A stretch of DNA of 64,000 bases. Origin: Bradyrhizobium sp. AZCC 1721 (lineage in GTDB: Bacteria; Pseudomonadota; Alphaproteobacteria; Rhizobiales; Xanthobacteraceae). The DNA lies in assembly GCF_036924715.1 (NCBI RefSeq), contig NZ_JAZHSB010000001.1:434001-498000 (forward strand), in the 5' to 3' direction. Under the pieces are notes generated by a model. That model did no database searches, had not been told where the DNA came from, and was given only the letters and a program-made list of their open reading frames with translations. Shown here in pieces: positions 53,569-62,462 of the stretch (positions within the stretch are counted from its first letter, which is position 1; each line of letters begins with the position of its first letter). The position numbers were made by a program, and so were the translations under genes.

Positions 53569-55347
53569 ATGATGATGTCTGGATCGCTAAAATTGTGCCG
53601 ATGGGCACTTGCAGCCGCCGCCTTCCTGCTGGTGAGCGAGCCGGCCTTTGCCGAGAAGCGCGTCGCGCTGATCCTCGGCAATTCCGCCTACCAGAATGTC
53701 GCACCCCTCACCAACCCGGTTAACGACAGTTCCAAAATCGCGGCAACGCTGAAGGACGCCGGTTTTGACGTCGTCGATTCCCGCCGTGACTTGCCGGCGG
53801 CCGAGACCCGTCGCGCGCTGCGCGACTTCGCCGATCGCGCGCGCGATGCCGATATCGCCGTGGTCTATTACGCCGGCCACGGGATCGAAGTTGACGGCGC
53901 GAATTACCTGATTCCTGTCGATGCGAGGCTGGAACGCGATACCGACATTTATGACGAGGGCCTCTCGCTCGATCGCATCCTGATCGCAATCGAGCCGGCC
54001 AAGAAGCTGCGGCTCGTGATACTCGACGCCTGCCGCGACAATCCGTTTGCCCGCACCATGAAGCGTACCATCGCTTCGCGCGCGATCGGGCAAGGCCTGG
54101 CCAAGGTCGAGCCGACCAGCCCCAACGTCCTGATCGCCTATTCGGCCAAGGCCGGTTCGACCGCGGCCGACGGTGACGGCAAGAACAGCCCGTTCACGTC
54201 GGCGCTGTCGAATCATTTGACGAAGCCCGGGCTCGACGTCCGCCGCGCGTTCGGCTTTGTCCGCGACGAGGTGCTCAAGACCACCAATAATCGACAGGAA
54301 CCCTTTGTGTATGGTTCGCTGGGCGGTGAAGACGTGCCGCTGGTGCCGGCGCGTCCGGCGCCTGCGGCGGCAGCTCCTGCGCCAGCCCTCAGTGCGCAGG
54401 CCGAAGCCCGCCGCGATTACGAACTCGCGCTGCAGATCGGCAACAAGAGCGCGCTCAACGCCTTCCTTGGGCAATATCCCGACGGCTTCTATTCGAGCCT
54501 TGCAAAACTTCAGCTCGACAAGATCGCGGCCGAGGAGGCGCGCGTCGCGGCGACCGAGAAGGCGCGGCTCGCCGAGCAGGAACGGGCCCGGCTCGCCGCC
54601 GAGGGCGCCCAGAAGTCGCAGCAGGCAAAGGCCGAAGCGGAAGCCAAGGCCGCCGAGCAGGCGCGCATCGCGGCTGAAAAGGCCAAGCAGGTGGCGCAGG
54701 AGCAGGCGGCCGCGGCCGAGCAGAAGCGCGTCGCCGCCGAAAGCGCTGCCGCCGACAAGGCGCCCGCCCCGGCATCCGCTGACAAGGACAAGACCGTGAA
54801 CGTTGCTGCCCTCACGTCAGGGCCGCCGCAGGCCGACGTCACCAAGTCGGTACAGGCCGAACTGCAACGTGTCGGCTGCCTGACCGGCAACGCCGATGGC
54901 AACTGGAATCGCGCCTCGCAGCGGTCGCTGACCCTGTTCAACCGCTACGCCGGAACCAAGCTCGACACCAAGGTCGCCAGCGTCGATACGCTCGATACGA
55001 TCAAGCTGAAGTCGGCGCGCGTGTGCCCGCTGGTCTGCGAGCACGGCTTCAAGGCCGAGGGCGAGCGCTGCACCAAGATCACCTGCGCGGAGGGCTCGTA
55101 CCTCAACGACGACAACGAATGTGAGAAGCGTGGCGCCAGGAAGCCGGTGGCCAAGCGCGAGAAGCCCGAACCGCGGCAGGCGCTGGAAGCCAGGCCGTAT
55201 CAGGTGCCGCGGGGCAGGCAGGCCACCGCCGGGCGTTATCAGGGACGGGATCCGAGCATCGGGGCCAGTGGCCGCCCGCTCACCGGCCTCGAACGCCAGC
55301 AGGGCTGCAATGGCTACCAGGCCATCATGTCGGGCGTGTGCCCGTAA
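53569..55347 (+). CDS. Secreted caspase-like (peptidase C14) protein with coiled coil and Cys-rich C-terminus
   Basis: A 592-residue exported protein. A signal peptide (LCRWALAAAAFLLVSEPAFA) is followed by a caspase-fold domain (about 30-260) with the catalytic dyad H104 (VVYYAGHGIE) and C155 (VILDACRDNPF). Residues about 275-410 are an Ala/Glu/Lys/Gln-rich coiled coil. Residues about 425-475 resemble a peptidoglycan-binding helical domain (VQAELQRVGCLTGNADGNWN). The end has a cluster of cysteines (VCPLVCEHG; CTKITC; CEKR; GCNGYQ). Bacterial caspase homologues of this layout are common in Rhizobiales, but their substrates are unknown. GGAGGAG precedes the start. Confidence 0.85.
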   Translation: MMMSGSLKLCRWALAAAAFLLVSEPAFAEKRVALILGNSAYQNVAPLTNPVNDSSKIAATLKDAGFDVVDSRRDLPAAETRRALRDFADRARDADIAVVYYAGHGIEVDGANYLIPVDARLERDTDIYDEGLSLDRILIAIEPAKKLRLVILDACRDNPFARTMKRTIASRAIGQGLAKVEPTSPNVLIAYSAKAGSTAADGDGKNSPFTSALSNHLTKPGLDVRRAFGFVRDEVLKTTNNRQEPFVYGSLGGEDVPLVPARPAPAAAAPAPALSAQAEARRDYELALQIGNKSALNAFLGQYPDGFYSSLAKLQLDKIAAEEARVAATEKARLAEQERARLAAEGAQKSQQAKAEAEAKAAEQARIAAEKAKQVAQEQAAAAEQKRVAAESAAADKAPAPASADKDKTVNVAALTSGPPQADVTKSVQAELQRVGCLTGNADGNWNRASQRSLTLFNRYAGTKLDTKVASVDTLDTIKLKSARVCPLVCEHGFKAEGERCTKITCAEGSYLNDDNECEKRGARKPVAKREKPEPRQALEARPYQVPRGRQATAGRYQGRDPSIGASGRPLTGLERQQGCNGYQAIMSGVCP

Positions 55348-55406
55348 CGGCGGCCGGCATCAGATCAAGTCCACATTGGCGCCGCGACAGCGGGGCCAAT
55401 TGCTTT

Positions 55407-56087
55407 TCAGATCACGCTCGCCGCGATATTCACCATCAAGGCCAGCAGCGCGGTGTTGAACACGAACGAAATGATGCCGTGCACGGTCGCGGTGCGACGG
55501 ATAATCCTGTCGGTAATGCCGACGTCGGAAACCTGCGCGGTCATGCCGATCACGAACGAGAAGTAGACGAAATCCCAGTAATCCGCATCGTCGTGTGGGG
55601 CGCCGCTTGGAAACTGCAGGCCGCCGGGCTTTTTGCCGCGATAGAAATCATGGGCGTAGTGCAGCGCAAAGGCGGTATGCACAAGCGCCCATGACAATGC
55701 GATCGTCGCCGTCGCCAGGATGAGCCCGGCCGGATTGCCTTTCGAGGCGCCGAGCTCGAGCACGATCGCGCCAAGGCTTGCGAGGGCGCCGAACGCGGTC
55801 ACTAACAGGATCAGGAAACGCCCGTCATCCTGCAACACCGCGCTGCGCCTTATGTGGCCGACGTCGCAGCGCAGCATCATGATATAGGCAAGCACGAGAT
55901 ACAGTGCGGCAAAGACATCCCAGCCGACGATGAGACGTGTCGCCAGCCGAAACGTATCAGGCACCAGGAAGAAGACGGTCACGCCAACCGCGAGCGCGAT
56001 AAAGGTCCGCGGCCTTCCGTAGACGACGCGGACCGGCATCGGCAGGTTCTGGAAGCGAACAAGGTGTTTCTCGAATTCCTTGTCCAT
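55407..56087 (-). CDS. DUF1345 family membrane protein
   Basis: A 226-residue integral membrane protein of the DUF1345 family, with about five spans. Family hallmarks are IALSWALVHTAFALHYAHDF and DDADYWDFVYFSFVIGMTAQVSDV (partly quoted), with conserved His/Tyr and acidic residues. Function is not established. The ATG at 56087 is chosen because the longer frame to 56534 runs through a RIME-like repeat and into ispA. It lies convergent to the caspase-like gene. Confidence 0.8.
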   Translation of the reverse strand: MDKEFEKHLVRFQNLPMPVRVVYGRPRTFIALAVGVTVFFLVPDTFRLATRLIVGWDVFAALYLVLAYIMMLRCDVGHIRRSAVLQDDGRFLILLVTAFGALASLGAIVLELGASKGNPAGLILATATIALSWALVHTAFALHYAHDFYRGKKPGGLQFPSGAPHDDADYWDFVYFSFVIGMTAQVSDVGITDRIIRRTATVHGIISFVFNTALLALMVNIAASVI

Positions 56088-56111
56088 CCGTTGGCCTTTG
56101 ATACGCGCTAT

Positions 56112-56212
56112 AGCGTTTTCGAGCGAAGTGGATACCGGTTCGCGTGAAGAAAACGCGTCAAAACATGAATCCAGAGCTTCGGTTCTGATTTCAATCAGAG
56201 CCGAAGCTCTAG
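56112..56212. repeat. 101-bp two-palindrome (RIME-like) repeat, copy 2
   Basis: The element runs from AGCGTTTTCGAGCGAAGTGG to GAAGCTCTAG, the same length as the copy at 15247. The second palindrome GAGCTTCGGTTCTGATT pairs with ATCAGAGCCGAAGCTC. Its final CTAG supplies the TAG stop codon of ispA on the minus strand, so the element abuts that gene exactly and may end its transcript. Confidence 0.78.
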
Positions 56213-57129
56213 TTCCTGCGCTCCGCGACAAAGCGCGCGGCTGCCCGCAATATGTCGCCCTTCGCGCCGAAGATCGACAGTGCGGAATCGGCGCGCGCCA
56301 ACAGATCGCGCACGCGCTGCTTGGCGCCATCGATGCCGAGCTGGGTGACGAAGGTCGTCTTGCCCAGCGCCGCATCCTGGCCGGTCTGCTTGCCGAGCGC
56401 TGCGGCGTCGCCCTCGACGTCGAGCAGGTCGTCGGCGATCTGGAACGCCTCGCCGAGCGCGCGGCCGTAGTCGTCGAGCGCCTGGTATTCCTTCGGCGTG
56501 GACTGGCCGAGGATCGCGCCGGCGATGCAGCCATAGCGCAACAGCGCGCCGGTCTTCATCTGCTGCAGCCGCGCCACGTCGACCGGCTCGCGGTCGCCGA
56601 AGCGGCCTTCGCCGGCGAGGTCGAGGATCTGGCCGCCGACCATGCCGCCGATGCCGGAACCGCGCGCCAGTGCCCGCGTCAACAAGAGGCGCACATTGGC
56701 GTCCTTGTGGATCTCGTCGCGGGTGACGATGTCGAACGCCAGCGTCAACAGCCCGTCGCCGGCGAGGATCGCGGTGGCGTCGTCGGTCTTCTTGTGCAGC
56801 GTGGGCCGGCCGCGGCGCAAATCGCTGTTGTCCATCGCCGGCAGATCGTCATGGATCAGGGAATAGCAATGGATGCATTCGAGAGCCGCGCCGACCAGCA
56901 GTGCGGCCTCGCGCGGGACGCCGAACACCGCCGAGCTTTCGACCACCAGAAAGGGCCGCAGCCGCTTTCCGCCGCCGAGGCTGGAATAGCGCATCGCGTC
57001 CATGAGCCGCTTCGGCCGTGCGATCTCGTCGGGCAGCAGCGTATCGGACAACAGCTTCGCCAGCAGCGCTTCGGTGTCCTCCGCGGTTTGGTCCAGTCGT
57101 TTGGCAAAATCGGCAGTGGCGGTGGTCAT
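56209..57129 (-). CDS. ispA: Short-chain polyprenyl (farnesyl/geranyl) diphosphate synthase
   Basis: A 306-residue isoprenyl diphosphate synthase. The first aspartate-rich motif is D94-D95-L-P-A-M-D100 and the second is DDLLD near residue 238, both needed for Mg2+ and diphosphate binding. LGGGKRLRP and KTGALLRYG motifs are intact. Length and motif spacing fit farnesyl diphosphate synthase, although geranylgeranyl synthesis cannot be ruled out. The stop codon lies inside a RIME-like repeat. mtgA is divergent upstream. Confidence 0.88.
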   Translation of the reverse strand: MTTATADFAKRLDQTAEDTEALLAKLLSDTLLPDEIARPKRLMDAMRYSSLGGGKRLRPFLVVESSAVFGVPREAALLVGAALECIHCYSLIHDDLPAMDNSDLRRGRPTLHKKTDDATAILAGDGLLTLAFDIVTRDEIHKDANVRLLLTRALARGSGIGGMVGGQILDLAGEGRFGDREPVDVARLQQMKTGALLRYGCIAGAILGQSTPKEYQALDDYGRALGEAFQIADDLLDVEGDAAALGKQTGQDAALGKTTFVTQLGIDGAKQRVRDLLARADSALSIFGAKGDILRAAARFVAERRN

Positions 57130-57305
57130 TAAGAATAGCTCCAGATCAATTTGGCCCGGACAATGTTTGATGGCGGGCGCTTCGTCAATTCCATGACCCC
57201 CGTCACAAAAGCGCTGGAAAACGCCCGAAATATCATGGAGATGTCACATGGGTGGGGCCTGTTCAGCGGTCCCGGCGGGCCTAAGCTGAACCGGAAGCAT
57301 CCAAT

Positions 57306-57983
57306 TTGCGCATTGTCCGAATTTTCGTGCTGATCCTGCTGGCGGTGCTGTTGCTGCCCTACCTGGTGACGCCGTTCTACCGCACCGGGCATCCGGTCTC
57401 GGCCCTGATGGCCTGGCGCTGGCTCAAGGGCGCGCCGGTGTCGCGGCAATGGATCGATTTCAAGGCGATTTCGCCCTACCTGCCGCGCTCGGTGGTCGGC
57501 TCCGAAGACGCCAGATTCTGCAGCCATCGCGGGGTCGATTGGGGCGCGCTGCAGGACGCAATCGACGACGCCGAGGACGGCGAACCCACCCGCGGCGGGT
57601 CGACAATTACCCAGCAGGTGGCGAAAAACCTGTTCCTGTGGCCGGGCCGCAGCGTGGTCCGCAAGGTGCTGGAACTACCGCTTGCGATGTGGATCGATCT
57701 GGTGCTGCCCAAGCAGCGGATCCTGGAAATCTATCTCAACATCGCTGAACTCGGCCCGTCCGGGCAGTTCGGGGCGGAAGCCGGTTCCCTCTACGCCTTT
57801 GGCCGTTCGGCCTCGACCCTGTCGCCGCGCGAGGCCGCCTTGCTGGCGGCGATTCTGCCCAACCCTGTCAGGCGCAGCGCCCGCAACCCCGGCCCCGGGG
57901 TGCGCCGTCTGGCCGCCACCTACATGGCGCGGGCCAATGCCGCGGCGCTACAGCGCTGCTGGAGCGAGAATCGCGCTTTTTGA
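57306..57983 (+). CDS. mtgA: Monofunctional peptidoglycan glycosyltransferase MtgA
   Basis: A 225-residue membrane-anchored GT51 enzyme that polymerises lipid II without a transpeptidase domain. One N-terminal span ([19 protein letters not shown]) precedes catalytic E in [16 protein letters not shown], then [16 protein letters not shown] and [18 protein letters not shown]. It starts with TTG at 57306, with GGAAG upstream. Length is normal for the family. Confidence 0.91.
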   Translation: MRIVRIFVLILLAVLLLPYLVTPFYRTGHPVSALMAWRWLKGAPVSRQWIDFKAISPYLPRSVVGSEDARFCSHRGVDWGALQDAIDDAEDGEPTRGGSTITQQVAKNLFLWPGRSVVRKVLELPLAMWIDLVLPKQRILEIYLNIAELGPSGQFGAEAGSLYAFGRSASTLSPREAALLAAILPNPVRRSARNPGPGVRRLAATYMARANAAALQRCWSENRAF

Positions 57984-58139
57984 GCCAATTTTCGGCCGGT
58001 TTTACCGCAACCTGCCCTAGCTTTACGCCGGCCCATCCTCTATAAGCGCGGCCTTATCGGCATCGCAGCCCGTGCGCGAAGCGCTGGGCGGTCTGGTTTC
58101 GGACGGATGCCTCCGACAAAACACCCCTAGAGGACTGTT

Positions 58140-58322
58140 ATGGCCGTTCCCAGAAGAAAAACATCGCCCTCGCGGCGTGGCATGCGCCGCTCGGCGGATG
58201 CACTGAAGAAGCCGACCTATGCCGAGGACAAGGATTCGGGCGAGCTGCGCCGTCCGCACCACCTCGACCTGAAGACCGGCATGTACAAGGGCCGGCAGGT
58301 GCTGAAGAAGAAGGAATCCTGA
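58140..58322 (+). CDS. rpmF: 50S ribosomal protein L32
   Basis: A 60-residue basic ribosomal protein. The start [20 protein letters not shown] and the [20 protein letters not shown] end match alphaproteobacterial L32, which lacks the zinc cysteines of some other L32 forms. It is expressed alone here; the plsX/fabH genes that follow rpmF in many other groups are absent. Confidence 0.95.
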   Translation: MAVPRRKTSPSRRGMRRSADALKKPTYAEDKDSGELRRPHHLDLKTGMYKGRQVLKKKES

Positions 58323-58457
58323 CCGGATAGGGGATTAAGGCACCGCTTCCAGTGGCGCCTGCCCGAATTTGGCCAACGAGTGGGCCAACGGTTCCACAGG
58401 GCGAAGCGATGCTTTGCCCGGGGACATTTCCGGTTTTCCTAGCAAGGCGCGATACCC

Positions 58458-59270
58458 ATGGTCGGTTTTCCGCTGCTTCTGATTCCGCTCGCGATCTACA
58501 ACATCATCGTCTTCCTGATGCCGGAGGTATCGTTCACCGATCCGCTGGTGAAGCTGACCTTGATGTCGGGTGCGGAATGGACCGTGACGCTGAGCGACGT
58601 GCTGCTCACGCTCAGCATCTTGCTGCTACTCGCCGAAGTCATCAAAGGCGCGCGGCCCGGCGCGAAATATCTCACCGACCATCTGCTTTCGCTGATCGTG
58701 TTCGGAGCGGCGGCGGCTGAATTCATGCTGTGGCCGAAGTTCGGCACCTCGACCTATTTCCTGATGACCGCGCTGTCGCTGGTGGATTTCCTCTCCGGCC
58801 TCGCATTGCGGACACGACGCCGTGCCGTCGTCGCAGCGGCGGCGCCAGCGCCTACGCCTCCAGCAAAAGACGCCGAAAAAGCCGAAGCCCCGGCAGCCGA
58901 GCCCAAAATTGAGCCTGCACCGGCAGCAGCACCTTCGCCTGCCCCTGCCCCTGCCCCTGCCGCTGCTACACCAGCGGCAGCCTCTGTTGCTGAATCCGTG
59001 TTGAAGGATCGCGCCGAGCCGAAACCGGTGCAGCCCGCCGCCGCGCCCGAGGCGGCTTCAACGGCAGCCCCGTCGCCCGCAGTGTCGTCATCGGAAGTTC
59101 CTGCGCCAGAAGCCCCTGCACCCCAAAGCCCTGCACCCCAAGGCCCTGCACCCCAAGGCCCTACACCCCAAGGCCCTCCGCAAGGCCCTACGCCCCAAGT
59201 CTCGTCGCCAGGACTGCAGCCGGGCTCAGGCCCTCCGCCCTCGGATAAGCCCGATACGCCTCAGCGCTGA
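58458..59270 (+). CDS. Membrane protein with low-complexity Pro/Ala/Gln tail
   Basis: A 270-residue protein. Residues 1-120 hold four hydrophobic spans (FPLLLIPLAIYNIIVFLM; VLLTLSILLLLAEVI; LSLIVFGAAAAEFMLW; TALSLVDFLSGLAL). Residues 125-270 form a soluble tail of A, P, S and E followed by near-tandem PQGPAP units. The spans resemble a small conserved alphaproteobacterial family of unknown role. The tail is probably extended and may vary in length through replication slippage. Confidence 0.65.
   Translation: MVGFPLLLIPLAIYNIIVFLMPEVSFTDPLVKLTLMSGAEWTVTLSDVLLTLSILLLLAEVIKGARPGAKYLTDHLLSLIVFGAAAAEFMLWPKFGTSTYFLMTALSLVDFLSGLALRTRRRAVVAAAAPAPTPPAKDAEKAEAPAAEPKIEPAPAAAPSPAPAPAPAAATPAAASVAESVLKDRAEPKPVQPAAAPEAASTAAPSPAVSSSEVPAPEAPAPQSPAPQGPAPQGPTPQGPPQGPTPQVSSPGLQPGSGPPPSDKPDTPQR
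59111..59197 (+). repeat. In-frame 15-bp tandem repeat (PQGPAP-coding)
   Basis: CCTGCACCCCAAGGC-like 15-base units occur about five times with small changes, encoding (A/T)PQ(S/G)P pentapeptides near the end of the membrane protein at 58458-59270. A shorter CCCTGC hexamer repeat lies at 58940-58961 in the same gene. The repeat length is a multiple of three, so unit gain or loss would keep the frame. Confidence 0.8.
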
Positions 59271-59274
59271 TCCT

Positions 59275-59562
59275 CTAGATGGATTGCCGCGTCCGGAAGC
59301 CGGTGCTGCTACACCGGATCTGGCTGGCGCCATAGGCCGTCTGCGCATCCGCCAGCGATGCCCGCCTCAGGCCGCGGGTTTGCGGTGTCTGATCGGCGGT
59401 CGCGATCAACTGCGCGAGGAAGGTCGGATCGGGCCGCGGCATCGCCCCTCTCTGTGACCAGTGTACGGACTGGGCGACCGGCACCAGCTCGACGCAGACC
59501 GGCTCGTCGAGGTTGACGAACTCGCCGTCCAAAATTTCCTCTGATCGATCGATATCCAGCAT
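59275..59562 (-). CDS. Hypothetical protein, about 95 residues
   Basis: A soluble protein beginning MLDIDRSEEILDGEFVNLDE and ending DAQTAYGASQIRCSSTGFRT-RQSI. The middle segment RPDPTFLAQLIATADQTPQTR looks structured and helical. I recognise no domain. The ribosome site before the ATG at 59562 is weak; an in-frame TTG at 59631 would lengthen it. It lies convergent to the low-complexity membrane protein, four bases from its stop. Confidence 0.42.
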   Translation of the reverse strand: MLDIDRSEEILDGEFVNLDEPVCVELVPVAQSVHWSQRGAMPRPDPTFLAQLIATADQTPQTRGLRRASLADAQTAYGASQIRCSSTGFRTRQSI

Positions 59563-59806
59563 CGCGCACCGCAACCGGCTAAAACTGTCACGTTTCGGGA
59601 CGAAACGCCCCACTGCGATCTGACCTCGCAAGGCCTATGCCGCTCCCTTCCGCTTCGTTCCCGGCCAACCCGGAAAGTCCGTGAAACATGGTTTCCGGAT
59701 TATTTATCAACTTAGCCTAGCCTCTCGTTCGAAACAGCCACTATCCTCAAGGCCCAAGGGAATCACCAGGGAATCACCCGGCGGTGTCCCGAATCGAGGC
59801 GATCTA

Positions 59807-61498
59807 ATGCCCCCTGTCCCGCAAGCCTCCAGCATTCTTGCCTCGCTAGGCCAGGCAGCTTTCGTTTGGGACCTGATAGCGGACACCATCGCCTGGAGCG
59901 ACAATGCCGGCGCGGTTTTCACCGACATTCCGGCGGACGCGCTGGCGAGTGGCGCCGGGTTCGCCGGGTTGATCGAGCCCTCCCGTTCGATCCGGACGGA
60001 CGCCCTCACTCGATCGCCACCGCCGCGGGACGGCGAAGGCGTCGCCTACCGGGTCGAATATGGCGTGCGAGCCTCAAGCTCCGCGCCGGTACTCTGGATC
60101 GAGGAAACCGGTTGCTGGTTCGCAGGGCCCGACGGCAAGCCGGTGCGCGCGCAAGGCATTGTCCGCATCAACAATGAGCGCCGTGCCCGTGACCAGCAAT
60201 TGCTGAAGCTCTCCATGCACGATCCGCTGACCGGTGAACTCAATCGCACGCATCTCATCGCCTCGCTGGCGGAAGCGATCGAGGAAGCCAAGCGTCTCCG
60301 GTCGACCAGCGCCTTCATGCTGATCGGCATCGATCATTTGGCGCGCGTCAACGACGCCTTCGGCTTCGATGTCGCGGACGCCGTGATTGCCGAAGTCGGA
60401 AAGCGCATCCGTGCCAAGCTGCGCGGCGGCGACGTGCTCGGGCGCTTCTCCGGCAACAAGTTCGGGCTGATCTTGAGGAACTGCAGCGTCGACGACACCA
60501 ATATCGCGGCCGAGCGCTTTCTGGCGGGGGTCCGAGACGAGGTAATCCCGACCAAATCCGGTCCCGTTTCGGTGACTGCCTCGATCGGCGCGATCAGCAT
60601 CCCCCGTTACGCCCGCAATGCCGATGAGGCCGTCAACCGCGCCCAGGAAACGCTCGATGGCGCCAAGCGCCGCCGCGCCGGATCATTCGCGCTGTGGAAG
60701 CCGAACGTCGAGCGCGACGCCCAGCGCCGCGTCAACATCCGCGTCACCGACGAGATCGTCACTGCATTGAACGAGCGGCGGATCGTCACCGCCTTTGAGC
60801 CCGTGGTCGAAGCGCGCTCGCGGCAGCCGGCGTTCTATGAATGCCTGGTACGGATGGAGCAGGAGGACGGGCAGGCGCTGCTGGCGCCCGATATCGTTCC
60901 TGTCGCCGAACGATTGGGCCTGATCCGGCTGGTCGATCATCGCGTGCTCGAACTCGCGGTCGCCGAACTCGCGGCGTCGCCGAACGTGCGGCTCAGCCTC
61001 AACATCTCGCCCGACACCACCATGGACCCGGACTGGTGGACCGGAATCGAATCGCTGATGCAGGCGCATCCCGGCGCCGGCGAGCGGCTGATCGTCGAGA
61101 TCACCGAAACGGTTGCGATCCAGGACATCGACGACGTTCGCGGGTTCGTGACCCGCTTGAAGAATTTCGGCAGCCAGATTGCGATCGACGATTTCGGCGC
61201 CGGCTACACCTCGTTCCGCAACTTGCGCAAGCTCGGCGTCGATATCGTGAAGATCGACGGCGCCTTCGTGCAGAACATCGCACGCTCCGCCGACGATCGC
61301 GCCTTCGTGCATACGCTGATCGATCTGGCCAACCGCCTGCAGATCAAGACGGTAGCCGAATGGGTGCAGGACGAGGAAACCGCCGTGATGCTGCGCGAAT
61401 GGGGCTGCGATTACATCCAGGGCCGCCTGATCGGACTGGCATCGCCGCAGCGGCCGTGGGCTACGCAAACTGAGACGATATTGCCGGCAGCGGGCTAG
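59807..61498 (+). CDS. GGDEF/EAL protein: degenerate GGDEF, intact EAL (predicted c-di-GMP phosphodiesterase)
   Basis: A 563-residue signalling protein. Residues about 10-120 resemble a PAS-like sensor. The GGDEF-family domain (about 135-295) has S215-G-N-K-F219 where GGDEF should be, so cyclase activity is unlikely; it may still bind GTP. The EAL domain (about 310-555) keeps E345 (YECLVRM), N399, E431 (EITET), D461-D462 (IDDFGAGYTS), K482, E518 and Q538, the usual catalytic set. It is therefore predicted to degrade cyclic di-GMP. The ATG at 59807 starts the conserved part. No membrane span is seen. Confidence 0.85.
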   Translation: MPPVPQASSILASLGQAAFVWDLIADTIAWSDNAGAVFTDIPADALASGAGFAGLIEPSRSIRTDALTRSPPPRDGEGVAYRVEYGVRASSSAPVLWIEETGCWFAGPDGKPVRAQGIVRINNERRARDQQLLKLSMHDPLTGELNRTHLIASLAEAIEEAKRLRSTSAFMLIGIDHLARVNDAFGFDVADAVIAEVGKRIRAKLRGGDVLGRFSGNKFGLILRNCSVDDTNIAAERFLAGVRDEVIPTKSGPVSVTASIGAISIPRYARNADEAVNRAQETLDGAKRRRAGSFALWKPNVERDAQRRVNIRVTDEIVTALNERRIVTAFEPVVEARSRQPAFYECLVRMEQEDGQALLAPDIVPVAERLGLIRLVDHRVLELAVAELAASPNVRLSLNISPDTTMDPDWWTGIESLMQAHPGAGERLIVEITETVAIQDIDDVRGFVTRLKNFGSQIAIDDFGAGYTSFRNLRKLGVDIVKIDGAFVQNIARSADDRAFVHTLIDLANRLQIKTVAEWVQDEETAVMLREWGCDYIQGRLIGLASPQRPWATQTETILPAAG

Positions 61499-61510
61499 CT
61501 CTCTCCGCCA

Positions 61511-61778
61511 GTCGTCCCTGCGAACGCAGGGACCCATACGCCGCGGCCCATCAGCGGCGCAATCGGGTAGACGGCTTCACTAAACAATCAACGCTGGTGG
61601 TTATGGGTCCCTGCGTTCGCAGGGACGACGGGATAGAGGCGAGGACCTCTCAACATGTCGCCCCTGCGAACGCAGGGGCCCATACACCGCGGCCGGCGCA
61701 AAGGGCACAAGGGGCGACGGCTGCGCTTCGACAATGTAGGCTGGTGGTTATGGGTCCCTGCGTTCGCAGGGACGACAG
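61511..61778. repeat. Array of REP-like palindromes (copy 5, four palindromes)
   Basis: Palindromes at about 61511-61540, 61595-61629, 61656-61685 and 61741-61778 fill the whole 306-base gap between the EAL protein gene and phaR. Bases 61624-61778 match the reverse complement of 50214-50365, including the unique linker around CATGTCGCC and GAGGCGAGG. The array lies just after the convergent stops and could block read-through. Confidence 0.85.
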
Positions 61779-61804
61779 TAGAGATAGTGAAACGAAGGAG
61801 AGTT

Positions 61805-62404
61805 CTACTCTTCCTTCTTCGGCTCTTTCGACATGCGCTCGAGGCGTTCCTGCATGTCCTTCATCTGGCGGCGAAGATCGTCGATATTGTCTCCGTCGGT
61901 CGAGGGCTCCGGCACCTTCTCCGGCTCCGGCGAAGTCGATCCGGCGCGCGGCGGCACGAACGGCTTGAACATCGAGAACGTCTGCTGAAACAATTCCATG
62001 TTGCGGCGGACATGTTCCTCGAGCGGCGCGAACGGCGTGCCGCTGAAGGTATTGGTGAGCTGCTTGCGGAATTTTTCCTGCTCGCGCGTCAGCGTATCGA
62101 TCGACTGCTCCAGATATTTCGGCACCACCAACTGCATGCTGTCGCCGTAGAAGCGGATCAACTGCCGCAGGAAAGTGGTGGGCAACAGATTTTGTCCGGC
62201 CTTGTTTTCCTGTTCGAAGATGATCTGCGCCAGCACCTGACGGGTGATGTCGTCGCCGGTCTTGGCGTCATAGACGAGAAAATCCTCGCCTTCCTTCACC
62301 ATCGCTGCGAGATCCTCGAGCGTCACATAGGTGCTGGTGCCGGTATTATAGAGCCGCCGGTTAGCATATTTCTTGATGGTCGTAGGTTGGTCTGACTTTG
62401 CCAT
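61805..62404 (-). CDS. phaR: Polyhydroxyalkanoate synthesis repressor PhaR
   Basis: A 199-residue DNA- and PHA-binding regulator. The N-terminal domain IKKYANRRLYNTGTSTYVTL and the following DLAAMVKEGEDFLVYDAKTG are diagnostic. The C-terminal part is predicted to bind PHA granules (FRKQLTNTFSGTPFAPLEEH) and ends in a coiled coil. PhaR represses phasin and PHA-metabolism genes until granules titrate it away. The ATG at 62404 is the family start. It diverges from phaA, the usual arrangement in rhizobia. Confidence 0.93.
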   Translation of the reverse strand: MAKSDQPTTIKKYANRRLYNTGTSTYVTLEDLAAMVKEGEDFLVYDAKTGDDITRQVLAQIIFEQENKAGQNLLPTTFLRQLIRFYGDSMQLVVPKYLEQSIDTLTREQEKFRKQLTNTFSGTPFAPLEEHVRRNMELFQQTFSMFKPFVPPRAGSTSPEPEKVPEPSTDGDNIDDLRRQMKDMQERLERMSKEPKKEE

Positions 62405-62462
62405 AAGCTCACACATCGACACCGAGAGCAGGGAACCCGGCGGCTTCGCCGACGGGCAGACG

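Noticed and set aside
57130..57305. Possible tRNA or small RNA gene between ispA and mtgA
   Set aside because: No cloverleaf, CCA end or terminator hairpin could be found; it looks like a plain divergent promoter gap.
61511..61778. Possible CRISPR array
   Set aside because: The same reasons apply as for the array at 50214: inverted palindromic units with irregular spacers and no cas genes.
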